From NCBI GenBank assembly GCA_004431415.1, contig QPMI01000132.1, forward strand, positions 1-64,000: a stretch of 64,000 bases of DNA, read 5' to 3'. Below, in pieces: positions 11,439-21,072 of the stretch. Source of the stretch: Cyanophora paradoxa. Lineage: Eukaryota > Glaucocystophyceae > Cyanophorales > Cyanophoraceae. Within the stretch, counting starts at the first letter, position 1; every line of letters starts with the position of its first letter. The notes beneath the pieces were generated by a model. That model worked only from the letters and a program-made list of their open reading frames with translations, searched no databases and was not told where the DNA came from. The position numbers and the translations under genes are program-made.

Positions 11439-14034
11439 ATCGCTCGTTCGATGTTACATGCCACAAACGACTTCGAACACGACTCTCGGCGCACCGGAAG
11501 TCCTCCTCACTCCGCCACCACTCCTCCTCGACGACGACGGCTTCGACGGAGCCGACGAAGTCGAATTCTTGGTGCCATACCAAATTCACCGCAACCCAGC
11601 ACACGGCACGTTTTTCGTGCAGATCTGCAACCCTCACAGGCGGCCTGTCCGCCTGCGAGCCGGAACTGTGATTGCGGAGACTGAATTCGGGACTTGGCCG
11701 GAGTCCGAATTCCGTCCACACGAGAATGTCGAGACCTACCCCAAGGGGTGTTACAGCTCCTGGACACCTCAACAACAACTGACATTCCCGATCTCTTCCG
11801 TAGCCGCGCAAATCTACGAGAACTTCAAGCCTGTTGTCGTACCCCGACGCTCGCAACCACGGCGCTACATCTCCCGAGCCCGACGCCTCTACCCGGAGGT
11901 CTACCACCGACGACCGCCCGAACCCAACTGCAAGGAGGGCGAGGCGGCGCATGTTGGCTCCGTCGATGCTGCTGCCGACATCCGCTATCCCACGAGGCCA
12001 GCGAGCGTCTCATGTCGTACGTCGCACGTGTCGTCACCCCTTACACTGCTCGAACCGGCGATCACTTCAACGACAAGGAGCTCATGGAGCTGGCCAGTTT
12101 CTTCGAGCCTCACTTCGCCCGCTTCGACTCCGAGCCGATGCTGGTTGGCCCCGCAGTCGGCCCACGGTGCCCATCGCGTCCGTCAATGCCGACGCTCGAA
12201 TGGAGCCCCGTCGAGTGACACTGCGCCTCCTACAAAGCCATCGCCCGAGACCATCAAGGCGATGGTGGACGCCCTGTTGAAACCATCGGAGTCGAACCCC
12301 GACGCCCTTCCCGAGGATCGCACTCAACTCCAGAACCTTCTCACGCAACGCCAGCACTGCTTCGCCCAGAACATCAATCCACGCGAGCTCCTGAAGTACA
12401 AGCACAGCATCCGACTTCTGCCCGGCGTCCCCGCCAAGCACCTCCCGCTGTACACCGTCCCTCGCCGGCTCTCTCCGCCTGCGGAGAAGGCTGCGAAGGC
12501 GGAAATCGAGAAGCTGCTACGCGACGGTCTCATCGAGCCTTCGCAAGCTGGTTTCGGCAGCCCCGTGGTGCTGGCACCGAAGAAGGATGGCACGATGCGA
12601 TTCTGCGTCGACTACAGGAAGCTCAATTCCCTCACGGAACGCGATGTCTTCCCGTTGCCACGCATTGAGGACCAATTGGAGCGCCTACAGGGTGCGTCCA
12701 CGTTCTCGACTGGCGACGCAACGTCGGGTTTCTGGCAGTTGGAACTCGACGAGGAGTCACGTGACCTGACGACATTCATCGTCCCCTGGGGAATGTACAG
12801 GTGGAAAGTGACCCCTTTTGGTATCACGAACGGCCCAGCGGCGTTCTGTCGAGCCGTGACGTCAATTTTGGGCAACCTTTTGTCCACCTGCGTCGTGGCG
12901 TACGTCGATGACCTCACGGTCCACTCGCCGAACGTCAAACAACACCTTCTCGACCTGGAGGCCTTCTTCGCTGCGATCGACCGCGGTAACCTCAAACTCA
13001 AGCCCAGCAAATGTCGTTTCATGGTGCGGGAAGTCGAGCTGCTCGGATTCCGTGTCAGCAGCGACGGCATTCGCATGGACCCCAAGAAGGTTGAGATCAT
13101 CTCCAAGATCACGGCGAACGAACTCCAGACTGTCGAGCAACTCCGCAGTTTCCTCGGCCTCACGGGCTTCTACCGGCGCTTCGTACAGAGTTACGCGCGA
13201 CGGGAACTTTCCCTGCGAGACCTCCTTACGGACGCACTACGAGCCGACCGGCTCAACTTGGTGTGGAATGACGAGGCTCTCGCTGCGTTGGACGACCTCA
13301 AGAAGGCGATGTGCGAGGACATTGTGCTGATGCTGCCCGACTTCACAAAGCCGTTCATCATTTACACGGACTGGAGCAAACGGGCCATGGGAGCGGTGCT
13401 CATGCAGGAGGACAAGGACGGCCGCGAGCGCCCGATCGCATTCATCAGTCGTACTCTGACAAACATGGAGCGCAAGTACCAATCACCAACGGAGGGCGAA
13501 TGCATTGCGGTACTCTGGGCGGTTAAGGTCTGGCACCACTACTTCGTCTGCGGCCACCCGTTCACGATCCGCACGGATCATTCGGCGTTGCAATGGTTGA
13601 AGACACAGGAGCTGGCGAACAACAAGACGCTTGGGCGCGCGGCCATCGCCCTCAACCACTACAACTACGTATACACTATCGAGTACCGCAACGGGCGGTC
13701 GAACGTCGTTGCGGACTGCTGCTCTCGCCTTGCGGAGACGCACGCAGTGTACAAGCCTGGCGGCGCTGACGGCACTGACATCACGACTTCGATACCAGAC
13801 GGCGCTCACGGGTTCGGTGTGCCCGATGCGGGAGACTACGACGATCCACGCGAACTCTACCGCGTCGCCATCCACCGCACCTCCTCGGCCCTGCAACATA
13901 CTCTGGACGGGCCGGCGTGGATCCCTACTGGGGATAGACGCCGCGCCACCACGCGACCCGAGCACCTTGCCCGGCGCCACCGCGCCGAGACCGCGACGAC
14001 CCTCAGACTTCACGGCGACGTCCAAGGTCGTTGA
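11344..14034 (+). CDS. Reverse transcriptase-RNase H of element 1
   Basis: This 896-codon open frame starts with the pre-RT linker (VQICNPHRRPVRLRAGT), has a low-complexity spacer, and enters RT near residue 400. RT motifs in order are LAPKKDGTMRFCVDYRKLN (about 410), the DATSGFWQL block, FGITNGPAAFCR and the polymerase site YVDD at about residue 520 (bases 12901-12912). RNase H follows, with acidic positions in YTDWSKRAMGAVL (about 672), TEGECIAVLWAVK (about 716) and IRTDHSALQW (about 742). It copies element RNA into cDNA in virus-like particles and degrades the RNA template. The frame is uninterrupted, unlike the same region in element 2. Confidence 0.95.
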   Translation: MANDSTSFSAAGQHDGGVLVRLAKDITVRPGESLVRCYMPQTTSNTTLGAPEVLLTPPPLLLDDDGFDGADEVEFLVPYQIHRNPAHGTFFVQICNPHRRPVRLRAGTVIAETEFGTWPESEFRPHENVETYPKGCYSSWTPQQQLTFPISSVAAQIYENFKPVVVPRRSQPRRYISRARRLYPEVYHRRPPEPNCKEGEAAHVGSVDAAADIRYPTRPASVSCRTSHVSSPLTLLEPAITSTTRSSWSWPVSSSLTSPASTPSRCWLAPQSAHGAHRVRQCRRSNGAPSSDTAPPTKPSPETIKAMVDALLKPSESNPDALPEDRTQLQNLLTQRQHCFAQNINPRELLKYKHSIRLLPGVPAKHLPLYTVPRRLSPPAEKAAKAEIEKLLRDGLIEPSQAGFGSPVVLAPKKDGTMRFCVDYRKLNSLTERDVFPLPRIEDQLERLQGASTFSTGDATSGFWQLELDEESRDLTTFIVPWGMYRWKVTPFGITNGPAAFCRAVTSILGNLLSTCVVAYVDDLTVHSPNVKQHLLDLEAFFAAIDRGNLKLKPSKCRFMVREVELLGFRVSSDGIRMDPKKVEIISKITANELQTVEQLRSFLGLTGFYRRFVQSYARRELSLRDLLTDALRADRLNLVWNDEALAALDDLKKAMCEDIVLMLPDFTKPFIIYTDWSKRAMGAVLMQEDKDGRERPIAFISRTLTNMERKYQSPTEGECIAVLWAVKVWHHYFVCGHPFTIRTDHSALQWLKTQELANNKTLGRAAIALNHYNYVYTIEYRNGRSNVVADCCSRLAETHAVYKPGGADGTDITTSIPDGAHGFGVPDAGDYDDPRELYRVAIHRTSSALQHTLDGPAWIPTGDRRRATTRPEHLARRHRAETATTLRLHGDVQGR

Positions 14035-14235
14035 CGCCCGACACTCAGCGAGTGCGTGACATCGTCGAGAACGGCGGCCTGGAAGACGTGGAGTCCCAGA
14101 TCACGCTGGAACGGCTCCACGAGAACGGCGCCTCTCTGCCCCCGACGTCGTACCCATGGAAGTTGACACGCCTGCACCGGCCGCAGCGGCAGACGAGGCG
14201 GGCGCGACGGCCCCTCCTGCACGGCGACGCCGCGG

Positions 14236-15150
14236 GTGACGAACCTCGAGCATACACTCGACGGCGCGGCCTGGCTACCGGCCGAGGGTCGCCGCCGCCG
14301 ACTTCAAGTTCAAGGACAGGAGAGCTCCGCTGACGGGCTTCAAGCTCGAGGACGGGAGAGCTCGGCCCGGAGGCCTCGGTCTCAGTCACCGGAAGGAGGG
14401 GGAGGGGGTACAGACGAGGAGAGCGAGCCGTCGCTACCCCGTCCATCTTTGCGAGGCTTCGATCGTCAAGCAGCTGACCGCACGCTACGCGACTCTGTGG
14501 AACGGGCACGACGCCGGGCCCTCACGGATGACGGCCAATCTTCGCAGTCCTCGGCGTCCGACGGAACGTCGAACTCAAGACGGAGCACGGCTTGGAGTGT
14601 CCCGCGCCAATACCAGCGACGGCTTGAAAAGGACTACGCTGACCGCCTCGCCAGTGATCGCGACAGACGTTCGCGTGCGGCCCGAGATCTGCACGAAGCC
14701 TCGCGGGAAAGGACGGCGACGACGCTCGAACGGCGACGCCAACTGGCAGAGATGGGCCGTACCCCGTCTGAGATCGACGCGCTCGTACCCCTGCCCTCTG
14801 TTCGGAACCGAACCCCGGAGGAGCGGCGCAGACGGCGACAATCCCGCAAGGCGCTGAACGCCAAGGCATGCCCCGTACCGCGGGTGAAGCCTCCCAAGGG
14901 CAAGAATTCACGGCAGTCTCGATATGCCATTGCGCCCCCGTCGCATCTCGACGTTGCTGACGAGGAAGAGTACATGCACTTCCTGCAGCAAGAACGTGAC
15001 CTCGGTCGTCCGCGACCTGATCCCACTTCTAGCAGCGCTATCGCCCGCTGGACGAAGGTGAAGGCGCCCAGAATGAGCCGACACACGTTCGCTTGCCGCG
15101 TGGCACCGTTGTCATGGACACCTGGAGCGAGGGCCCCCGCCCCTCGTTGA
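14236..15150 (+). CDS. Element 1 RT-integrase linker, charged low-complexity protein
   Basis: This 304-codon frame lies between RNase H and integrase. It is rich in Arg, Ser and Glu, with long helical charged stretches (residues 60-180) and several RRR/KK clusters. It begins with NLEHTLDGAAWLPAEGRRRR, a near-repeat of ALQHTLDGPAWIPTGDRRR at the end of the RT frame about 350 bases upstream, so part of the linker arose by internal duplication. No catalytic domain is seen. The separation from the RT frame could be a frameshift within one polyprotein. Confidence 0.5.
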   Translation: MTNLEHTLDGAAWLPAEGRRRRLQVQGQESSADGLQARGRESSARRPRSQSPEGGGGGTDEESEPSLPRPSLRGFDRQAADRTLRDSVERARRRALTDDGQSSQSSASDGTSNSRRSTAWSVPRQYQRRLEKDYADRLASDRDRRSRAARDLHEASRERTATTLERRRQLAEMGRTPSEIDALVPLPSVRNRTPEERRRRRQSRKALNAKACPVPRVKPPKGKNSRQSRYAIAPPSHLDVADEEEYMHFLQQERDLGRPRPDPTSSSAIARWTKVKAPRMSRHTFACRVAPLSWTPGARAPAPR

Positions 15151-15204
15151 CGTTCCTCCGCCACCGACGATCCGTGAACTTGTTTCCGATGGACCGCGGT
15201 CATC

Positions 15205-16661
15205 ATGGCTCAGGCTCGTGACCCTCTTTGCCAGATGGTGTTCGCACTTCTTCGCGAGAAGGAGAACCTGGCGCGCTGTCACTCCCACTACACTGCTGGT
15301 GAACGTGACCCGGAGGTGCTTGGGAGCTGCATTCTCTGCAAGTCTGCACGCGATCGCTTCGCTCGTGAAGCTACTCAGTACACGATCGATGAGCAAGATA
15401 CCGTACTGCGGTTGCCCTTGCTCCCCACTATGCGGCCTCAGATCGTTGTACCCCAGAGTGGCGGGAGAAGATTGTTCACGCTTACCACGATGACTGGGCT
15501 CACCGTGGTGCCCCCATTGTTGCTCGGCGCATCGCCTCACGGTTTTGGTGGCCGGGCATGACGACTGCTGTCCATCGCTACGTGAAGACGTGCCGACACT
15601 GTCAGTTTGCCAAGGCTCACAAGAAGCCGAAGTCACAATTCACTGTGATCGAGTCTGAGCATCCTGGCGACTTGCGTCAAGCCGATCACTTCCCTATGGC
15701 GCCCTCTGAGAACGGTCGACTTCACCGTTTCACACTTGTGCACATTGACGTCGACGCTTTTACCAAGTACCCTGAGATTTTGATGCTGACGGAGGCTGAT
15801 GGTCGTGCCTGTGAGTGGGCTGCACAAACTGTGTACGCGAATCACGGCCCTTGCAAGCGGTATCTCACGGATAACGCCAAGGTCTTCACGCCTACTAGTC
15901 TCTGGGGCAAATTCTGGACTCGCCAGGGTACTCGGTTGATTTACGCTCCCACGTCCCACCAGTCCACGAACGGCGGTGCTGAGCGGCTTGGTGGCATTTA
16001 CAAGCGCTTGGTGTATGCTCTTTGCGATGAGAACGGGGAGGACAATTCCCATTGGCCTTTCTATCATTATCGCGTGCTCTTCGCTCTCCGGACCACGATT
16101 CACGCTGCCACTGGTTTTTCACCCGCCGCTCTGCACTTTGGACGAGAATTGATGTTGCCTGGCGATCTTCGTCTCGACCTCACCCTGCGCGAACCTCACG
16201 AAGATCCCGTTTCTCTCTACGATTACGCTTTGTCGGTCGCTCGAGCCGCCCGCGACCAAATCTCTGCCGTCCGAGAACACCGCAAACTTTACAACAAGAA
16301 GTTGCTTCGCTATGGCACTGGCCGTGAGCTGCATCGTGTTTTCAAGCCTGGTGACAAAGTGTTGTGCTGGATTATCAGCGCGAAGACCAGTAACGTCAAG
16401 CGCACTGGGCCTCGCAATGGTTGGACTGGCCCTTACACTGTCACTGAGGTTCACTCTCACGGTCTTTTGTACACTGTCCGAGGCGATGACACTTCACTGG
16501 TGTATCGCTCGCGCGAGGTTCTCATGCACGTTGATCTCATGATCGCTTTTCACGAGCGTCCTGCCAATGTTCTCGCTCCCCGCAAAGCCGGTCGCCCTCG
16601 CAAGGCCCCGTGCCTGTGCCGCCCGATCATGAGGTCCCGTGCCTCCGCCACCTGCCGTTGA
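15205..16661 (+). pseudogene. Integrase of element 1, one frameshift
   Basis: Two frames (15205-15561 and 15558-16661) together encode integrase. The HHCC zinc-binding module (HAYHDDWAHRG ... CRHCQFAK) spans the junction near 15470-15610. A single-base indel near 15455 separates the N-terminal piece from the core. The catalytic core shows D in LRQADHF, D in RYLTDNAKVF and E in STNGGAERLGG, the DDE triad of retroviral-type integrases that insert cDNA into chromosomes. A GPY/F-like C-terminal module (NGWTGPYTVTEV) follows near 16425. Layout and residues match the element 2 integrase (31662-33595). Confidence 0.85.
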
Positions 16662-16915
16662 TCCCGATTCACTTTCCGATGATGACACGACGGATGACGA
16701 GTCTTGAATCACAGCCCGTACTGCGGTTTACCGGATTCACTTCCGTTGTCGATGACGTGCCCTTCACTGGGATGTGGCTTGCGAGTTTCGGGAATTCTCT
16801 CTTGGCGCTGGGTCAGCGGCTGATCACTGCTGCCTGGTTTGCCCTCAACCAAATGCGCAGCTCTACATCTCTTCTGATCCAGCCGCGTGGAAGCGTCTGT
16901 GAGGACCTGGAGAGC

Positions 16916-17213
16916 TGTTGCCGATAGGGTTTCCTAGCCGTTAGTGCTTTGTTTGCACTTCGTTCGCAGTAGTACCGTGACTTGACCCGCGGCTTCTCGC
17001 GATTTCCTGAGTCACTGTACCCCTGTACGAAGATGCGACCCTAGCTACTTTTTCTGACTCTAGCTTGATACTTTCCGGTAGCCGTGTCCTAGGGTACACA
17101 GTAGTCTGTGATTAGCAGCTTTCTCTTGCAACGTGACAGCCTGCTCGCCTGCTGCTGGTACGCTACGGGAAGGTTGCTAAGGTCTACTGGGACGTATAAA
17201 ACCTCCTAAAACA
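16916..17213 (+). repeat. Probable 3' LTR of element 1
   Basis: The 298-bp segment starts TGTTGCC and ends TAAAACA, giving the TG...CA ends and short inverted terminal bases (TGTT/AACA) typical of LTRs. It lies 254 bases after the integrase stop, preceded by a fairly purine-rich run (GAGGACCTGGAGAGC). The right end coincides to the base with the start of an inverted-repeat arm at 17214. The 5' copy is outside the window, so identity cannot be tested. A TATA-like run (GTATAAAACC, about 17195) sits too near the end to be a convincing promoter. Confidence 0.55.
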
Positions 17214-17599
17214 GCAGCTCGCCGGGCGGGACGGGAGGCGCTTCGGGCGGCAGAGCGGCTATCCGGGCGGGGCGGAGGCACGGCGGGCGGCGGCGCGTCT
17301 CGACGGGCAGGGCGGAGGCGCGTTCTGCCGCGGGGGCGACGCCGGCGCAGCTCGCAGGGCGGGGCGCCGCGGCGGAGGCGCGGCGGGCGGCGGCGCTTCT
17401 GAAGCTCTAGTCCTCCGCTGAGCTAGATCTCGTCCTCCCCCACTTCTGAAAAAAGCACCGAGCTGTTATCAGAGTCCACACTATCTCGGCTCAAAGCTAA
17501 CGTGACCAGCTACAGGGGTGAACTTTCCTGCTTGACCTTTAGAGGTCCTTCCCCTCCAACAGGGGCAGTGCAACTGCAGTGTCCCTGTTCCGTTCATAT
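17214..17599 (-). repeat. Dispersed inverted repeat, left arm (about 386 bp)
   Basis: This is the reverse complement of 24552-24936 with one visible single-base indel. The outer part is a GC-rich minisatellite; the inner part is unique sequence ending in ATATGAACGGAAC (read on the minus strand). Just inside that end is an imperfect 11-bp hairpin around GGGGCAGTGCA. The 17599 end is shared by both arms, so it is likely the true end of the repeat family. The 17214 end is where element 1 stops and is probably an insertion breakpoint. Confidence 0.8.
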
Positions 17600-17936
17600 C
17601 TCTCGGCAATCGTGACTTGGCGCTCGCTTCCCGTCCCGGCTTCGAATTCTCAACTGGAGACTTGCTTAAGCTTTTTGTCTTTTTCCAGTTTAATCTTTGC
17701 CATTGGACGTTCTCCTGGCCGGCGGGTTGTCCTCGAGTCTCGTCACTTAAAGCTTTGTACACATCTATAGCTACATATATCGATTGCAAATGCCACTAGC
17801 TTTTAACTAGGTCTTCGACTCGCCGCCTCCCCCTGCTCGTCTCAGGATGTGCAAGGTGGGGTCTAAACTACAGACTCTAGCTGAAAGACAGCATCTGAAG
17901 GTATACGTAGCAGCTGAACGTTCGCTAGGCGTAGGG
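17600..17936. other. Unannotated spacer between repeat arm and minisatellite
   Basis: This stretch has lower GC than its surroundings and several short AT-rich runs (for example around 17755-17785). I see no coding frame supported by motifs, no repeat copy elsewhere in the window and no RNA gene. Confidence 0.4.
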
Positions 17937-18560
17937 CTGGGCCGCCCGGCGGCGAGCCGCGCCGCCGCCCGCCGCCCCGCCGCCCCGCCCAGCGAGCCGC
18001 TCCGCCGCCCGCCGCATCCCCGCCCCGGCCGCGAGCCTCGGAGCCTCGGAGCCGCGCCGCCGCTAGCCCGCCTCCGCCCGTCCCGCGAGCCGCGCCGCCG
18101 CCCGCCGCCTCTCCGCCCCGTCCCCGAGCCGCGCCGCCGCCCGCCACGCTTCCGCCCCTGCCGGCGAGCCATGACGTCGCCCGCCGCGCCTCTGGTTTCG
18201 CCGGCGAGCCGCGCCGCCGCCGCCTCTCGCCCGTCCGCGAGCCGCGCCGCCCGCCGCCTCTCGCCCGTCCGCGAGCCGCGCCGCCGCCCGCCGCCTCTCC
18301 GCGCCGTTCCGCGAGCCGCGCCGCCGCTAGCCCGCCTCCGCCGCCGCCGGCGAGCCGCGCCGCCGCTCGCCGCATCTCCGCGCCGTCCCGCGAGCCGCGC
18401 CGCGCCCGCCGCGCCTCCGCCCCTGCCAGCGAGCCGTGCCGTCGCCCGCCGCGCCTCCGCCTGTTGTCCGCGGCCACGCCCCGCCCTTTGCCGAGCCGCC
18501 TGCGCAGCTGCCCGCTGCGCGCCCCCGCCCCATCAAGCGAGCCGCGCAGCCGCCCCCCAC
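17937..18560 (+). repeat. GC-rich minisatellite, about 30-40-bp degenerate unit
   Basis: A core like GCGAGCCGCGCCGCCGCCC is repeated with variable spacers through about 620 bp. The same unit appears in the same orientation at 24937-25085 and, reversed, in the left arm of the inverted repeat. Long frames on both strands through this stretch are Pro/Ala/Arg- or Gly/Arg-rich by-products of the repeat and are not called as genes. Confidence 0.8.
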
Positions 18561-19274
18561 GCTGTCCCGCGTCCGGCGAGCTGCCGGCGGGCCGCCTCGC
18601 AGCGCCTCCTGGCCATATGCAAGCGCACCGTTTGCAGTTGTGGCCGACTGCAAGGCATCCGTCATGACCGCCCATCGCCCGGCGCTGCGGCATATGCATC
18701 GGCCATGTCATACTGCGGAGCGCGCGACGTCGCGCCGCGCCCGAATAGGAGCCTCGGAGCTAGCCTAGTAGTGGGACTTGTGGGAGCTGCATGCGCTGCG
18801 ATGGTCGCGGCCGGTTCGGGCAGTACTAGTTGCGGCGGGTTCGACGGGCCGTTGCGGCGACGTATTTAGCTAGGAGCTAGCTGCGCCGCGGCGCGGCGAC
18901 GGTGCGGTGATCATGAGCCGACCTATCTAGCTAGGAGCTAGCGGCCGGGGTACTTCAAAAACATTTCGACGACGGAAAAAAGACCGACTTGCGAACTGGC
19001 CGACTTGGACAGCGTGACAGACAATCCGACGGGTAGCAAGGGGGGTTTGAGCAGCTGACCCCCCCTTGCAATTTCCTCATGATCACGAGAATCGCATCCA
19101 GAGAGTTTATTCCTCGAGGCGCCGGCGGGGGCAGGATCGGAGAGCGCGCGCGGCCGGCGGAGGCCCTGAGGCGGGCAAGGCCTAGGGCGGGCCGGGGCGG
19201 GGCGGGGCGGACCGAGGCGGGCGGGGCGGGGCGGGAGGGCGGGCGGGGCGGACCGGCGGCGCGGGCGCCGTCGG
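18561..19274. other. Intergenic stretch, no gene seen
   Basis: The sequence holds a short duplicated motif (TAGCTAGGAGCTAGC) at about 18866 and 18928. No exon with recognisable protein sequence was found. Bases 19080-19274 flank the broken end of the histidine-kinase relic and include repeated GGGGCGGGGC tracts resembling its introns. Confidence 0.4.
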
Positions 19275-20018
19275 GGCGGTGCCGACGGCGAGGCCGAGCG
19301 CCTCCGCCATCCGCCGCAGCATCAGCACGTTCGTCTGCGCCCCGCCCGGCCCTGCTCGGCCCCGCCCGGCGCAAGCCTCGGGGCGGGGCGGACCGGCATG
19401 TCGTCGACGACGAGGGCCCAGGGCGGGCCCTCGGGCGGCCGGCCCCAGGGCGGCGGGGGCGGCGGGGGAGGGCGGGGCGGGGGAGCCCTCTCCCCACGCT
19501 GGCGAGCCGCTTGACGGCTCCTCCGCCCCTGCAGCCTGCCACGCCGTCAGCGGCGGCTGGCGACGGGGCGGGGCGGGGCGGCGGGCCTGGCGGCGAGGGC
19601 GCGGGCGAGCTGGGAGGGGCGGACGGGGAGCAGCACGCCGGCCCGCGGGCGCCCGGGGCCAGCGCCTCGTGGTCCGACTCGCACACGGGCACCTGGCCGG
19701 CGTCGCCGGCGGCGGCGGGGGCGCGGCGGCGCGGCCGCACCTCGAGCGCGCCGTCGGCGGCCGCGGGCGGGCGGGGGCTCGGGGCCGAGCGACGCCCGCC
19801 GGCGCTCCACGAGGAGGAGGCGGGGCCCGGGCGGCGCCTCGGGCCAGGGCCCTCGGGGGGCGCCCCACTGCTGGAGGTAGTACGCGAGGACCTGCGGGGG
19901 CGGTGGGGCGGGGCGGGGCTGGCGGGGCCGATGCCCCGCGGGGCGGACCTCGGCGTGGGCGGCGAGGCGCGGCGCGAGGGCCACGCGGCCGGCGGCCCCC
20001 GCGAGGTCGGGCCACGGC

Positions 20019-20056
<38 letters not shown>

Positions 20057-21072
20057 CTCGGGCCCGGGCCCGGGCTCGGGGCTGGGGGCGAGGCGGACGG
20101 TGGCCCAGAACTCGGCGCCGCAGCCCTCCTCCGAGGCGACCCCACGCGCCCGCCCATCGCCTCCGCCAGCCGCTTCGTGATCGCCAGCCCTGCGCCCCGT
20201 CGGCCGCCGGGCGCGGGCCGGGGCGGGGCGGGGCGGGGCGGGGCGGACCGAGGCCGGTGCCCTCGAACATGCGGGCGGAGGGGCGGGAGGGCCCGAGCTG
20301 CGAGAAGGGCCGGAAGAGGAGCCGCTGCAGCTCCGAGGGGACCCCCTCCCTGCGCCCCGTCACCGGCGGCCGGCGGGGGCGGCGGGGCCGTCGGGGCACC
20401 CGTTGTCGCGGACGGAGACGCGGAAGGCGGCCTCGCCGGGGCCCTCCGCCGGCCCCAGCGCCGCCAGGCGCAGCTCCACGCGCCCGCCCCGCGGGCTGAA
20501 CTTGATCCCGTTCGAGAGATAGTTCATCACCTGCCGGCCGCGGCGCGCTCAGCGGGGGCGCGCGGGGCGGGCGGGGCGGCGGGAGAGGGGCGCGCGATGC
20601 GGCGGAAGGCGACAACGTCGCCGACGACGGCGCGCGGGACCGCCGGCGGCACGAAGAGCAGCACGTCTGCGCCGCCGTGCCCGTCGGCTGGGCCGCGCCG
20701 GGGCGCACGCGCGGGGCGCCCCCGCGCGCACCGATCTCCTTGCCCCGCGCCGTTTGGGCCGACATGAGCACCGTCTCTGCCGGCGCGGTCGGCTTCGCGA
20801 GGGGCGCGGGGGCGGGGCGGGGGTACCCTCGAGGACGTCGACGGGGTCAAAGGGTGTACCCTCCTCGAGCCCGCTGTACTCCAGAATCTGGGGGCCGCGG
20901 GGGGACGTCGGAGGGGGGGGGGGAAGGCGGGGCGGGCGGACGGGGCGGGGGTACGGAGTTCATGAGGGAGAGGAGGACGGAGCCGGCGGAGCCGATGTTG
21001 GCGACGTACTCGCGCTGCTCCTCCGAGAGCGCCGTCTCCGCCAGCAGCTCGTGCATCCCCAGGATCCCTTCA
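19275..21072 (-). pseudogene. Truncated hybrid histidine kinase (HisKA tail-HATPase-receiver)
   Basis: Exons on the minus strand are 21072-20955, 20887-20827, 20776-20732, 20666-20596, 20530-20400, 20349-20249 and from 20189, then receiver pieces down to about 19280. The first encodes the second half of a HisKA dimerisation domain (ILGMHELLAETALSEEQREY). Later exons give the ATP-binding N box (YLSNGIKFSPRGG), G1 (VSVRDNG), F box (RLLFRPFSQL) and G2 (FEGTGLGLAITKRLAEAMGG). Receiver remnants follow (VLAYYLQQWG; ALVVDDMPTNVLMLRRM). Such kinases autophosphorylate and pass phosphate to a receiver Asp. The exon with the HELRTP histidine is missing upstream, a base seems lost after MGGR near 20145, and the second receiver stops early, so it is probably a relic. 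Confidence 0.75.

Larger units (their letters stand above)
1..17213 (+). mobile_element. Element 1: Ty3/gypsy-type LTR retrotransposon, 5' end outside window
   Basis: Order on the plus strand is gag tail, long accessory region, retropepsin, reverse transcriptase-RNase H, integrase, then a probable LTR. Protease before RT-RNase H before integrase is the Ty3/gypsy (Metaviridae-like) order. The visible part alone is 17 kb, and the 5' LTR and most of gag lie before base 1. Many frames are broken, while the RT-RNase H frame is open for 896 codons. RT, integrase and the pre-RT linker resemble those of element 2 (30037-53248), so the two belong to one clade. Its right end at 17213 falls exactly where an inverted-repeat arm starts, suggesting insertion into that repeat. 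Confidence 0.85.

Noticed and set aside
17193-17202. TATA box GTATAAAACC as promoter of the element 1 LTR
   Set aside because: Only about 15 bases from the inferred LTR end, leaving no room for R and U5.
17847-18869. 340-codon plus-strand and overlapping minus-strand frames
   Set aside because: Direct translation of the GC minisatellite; open in several frames at once.
19079-20767. 562-codon plus-strand open frame
   Set aside because: Gly/Arg/Ala-rich shadow of the minus-strand histidine-kinase exons and their G-rich introns; no motif of its own.
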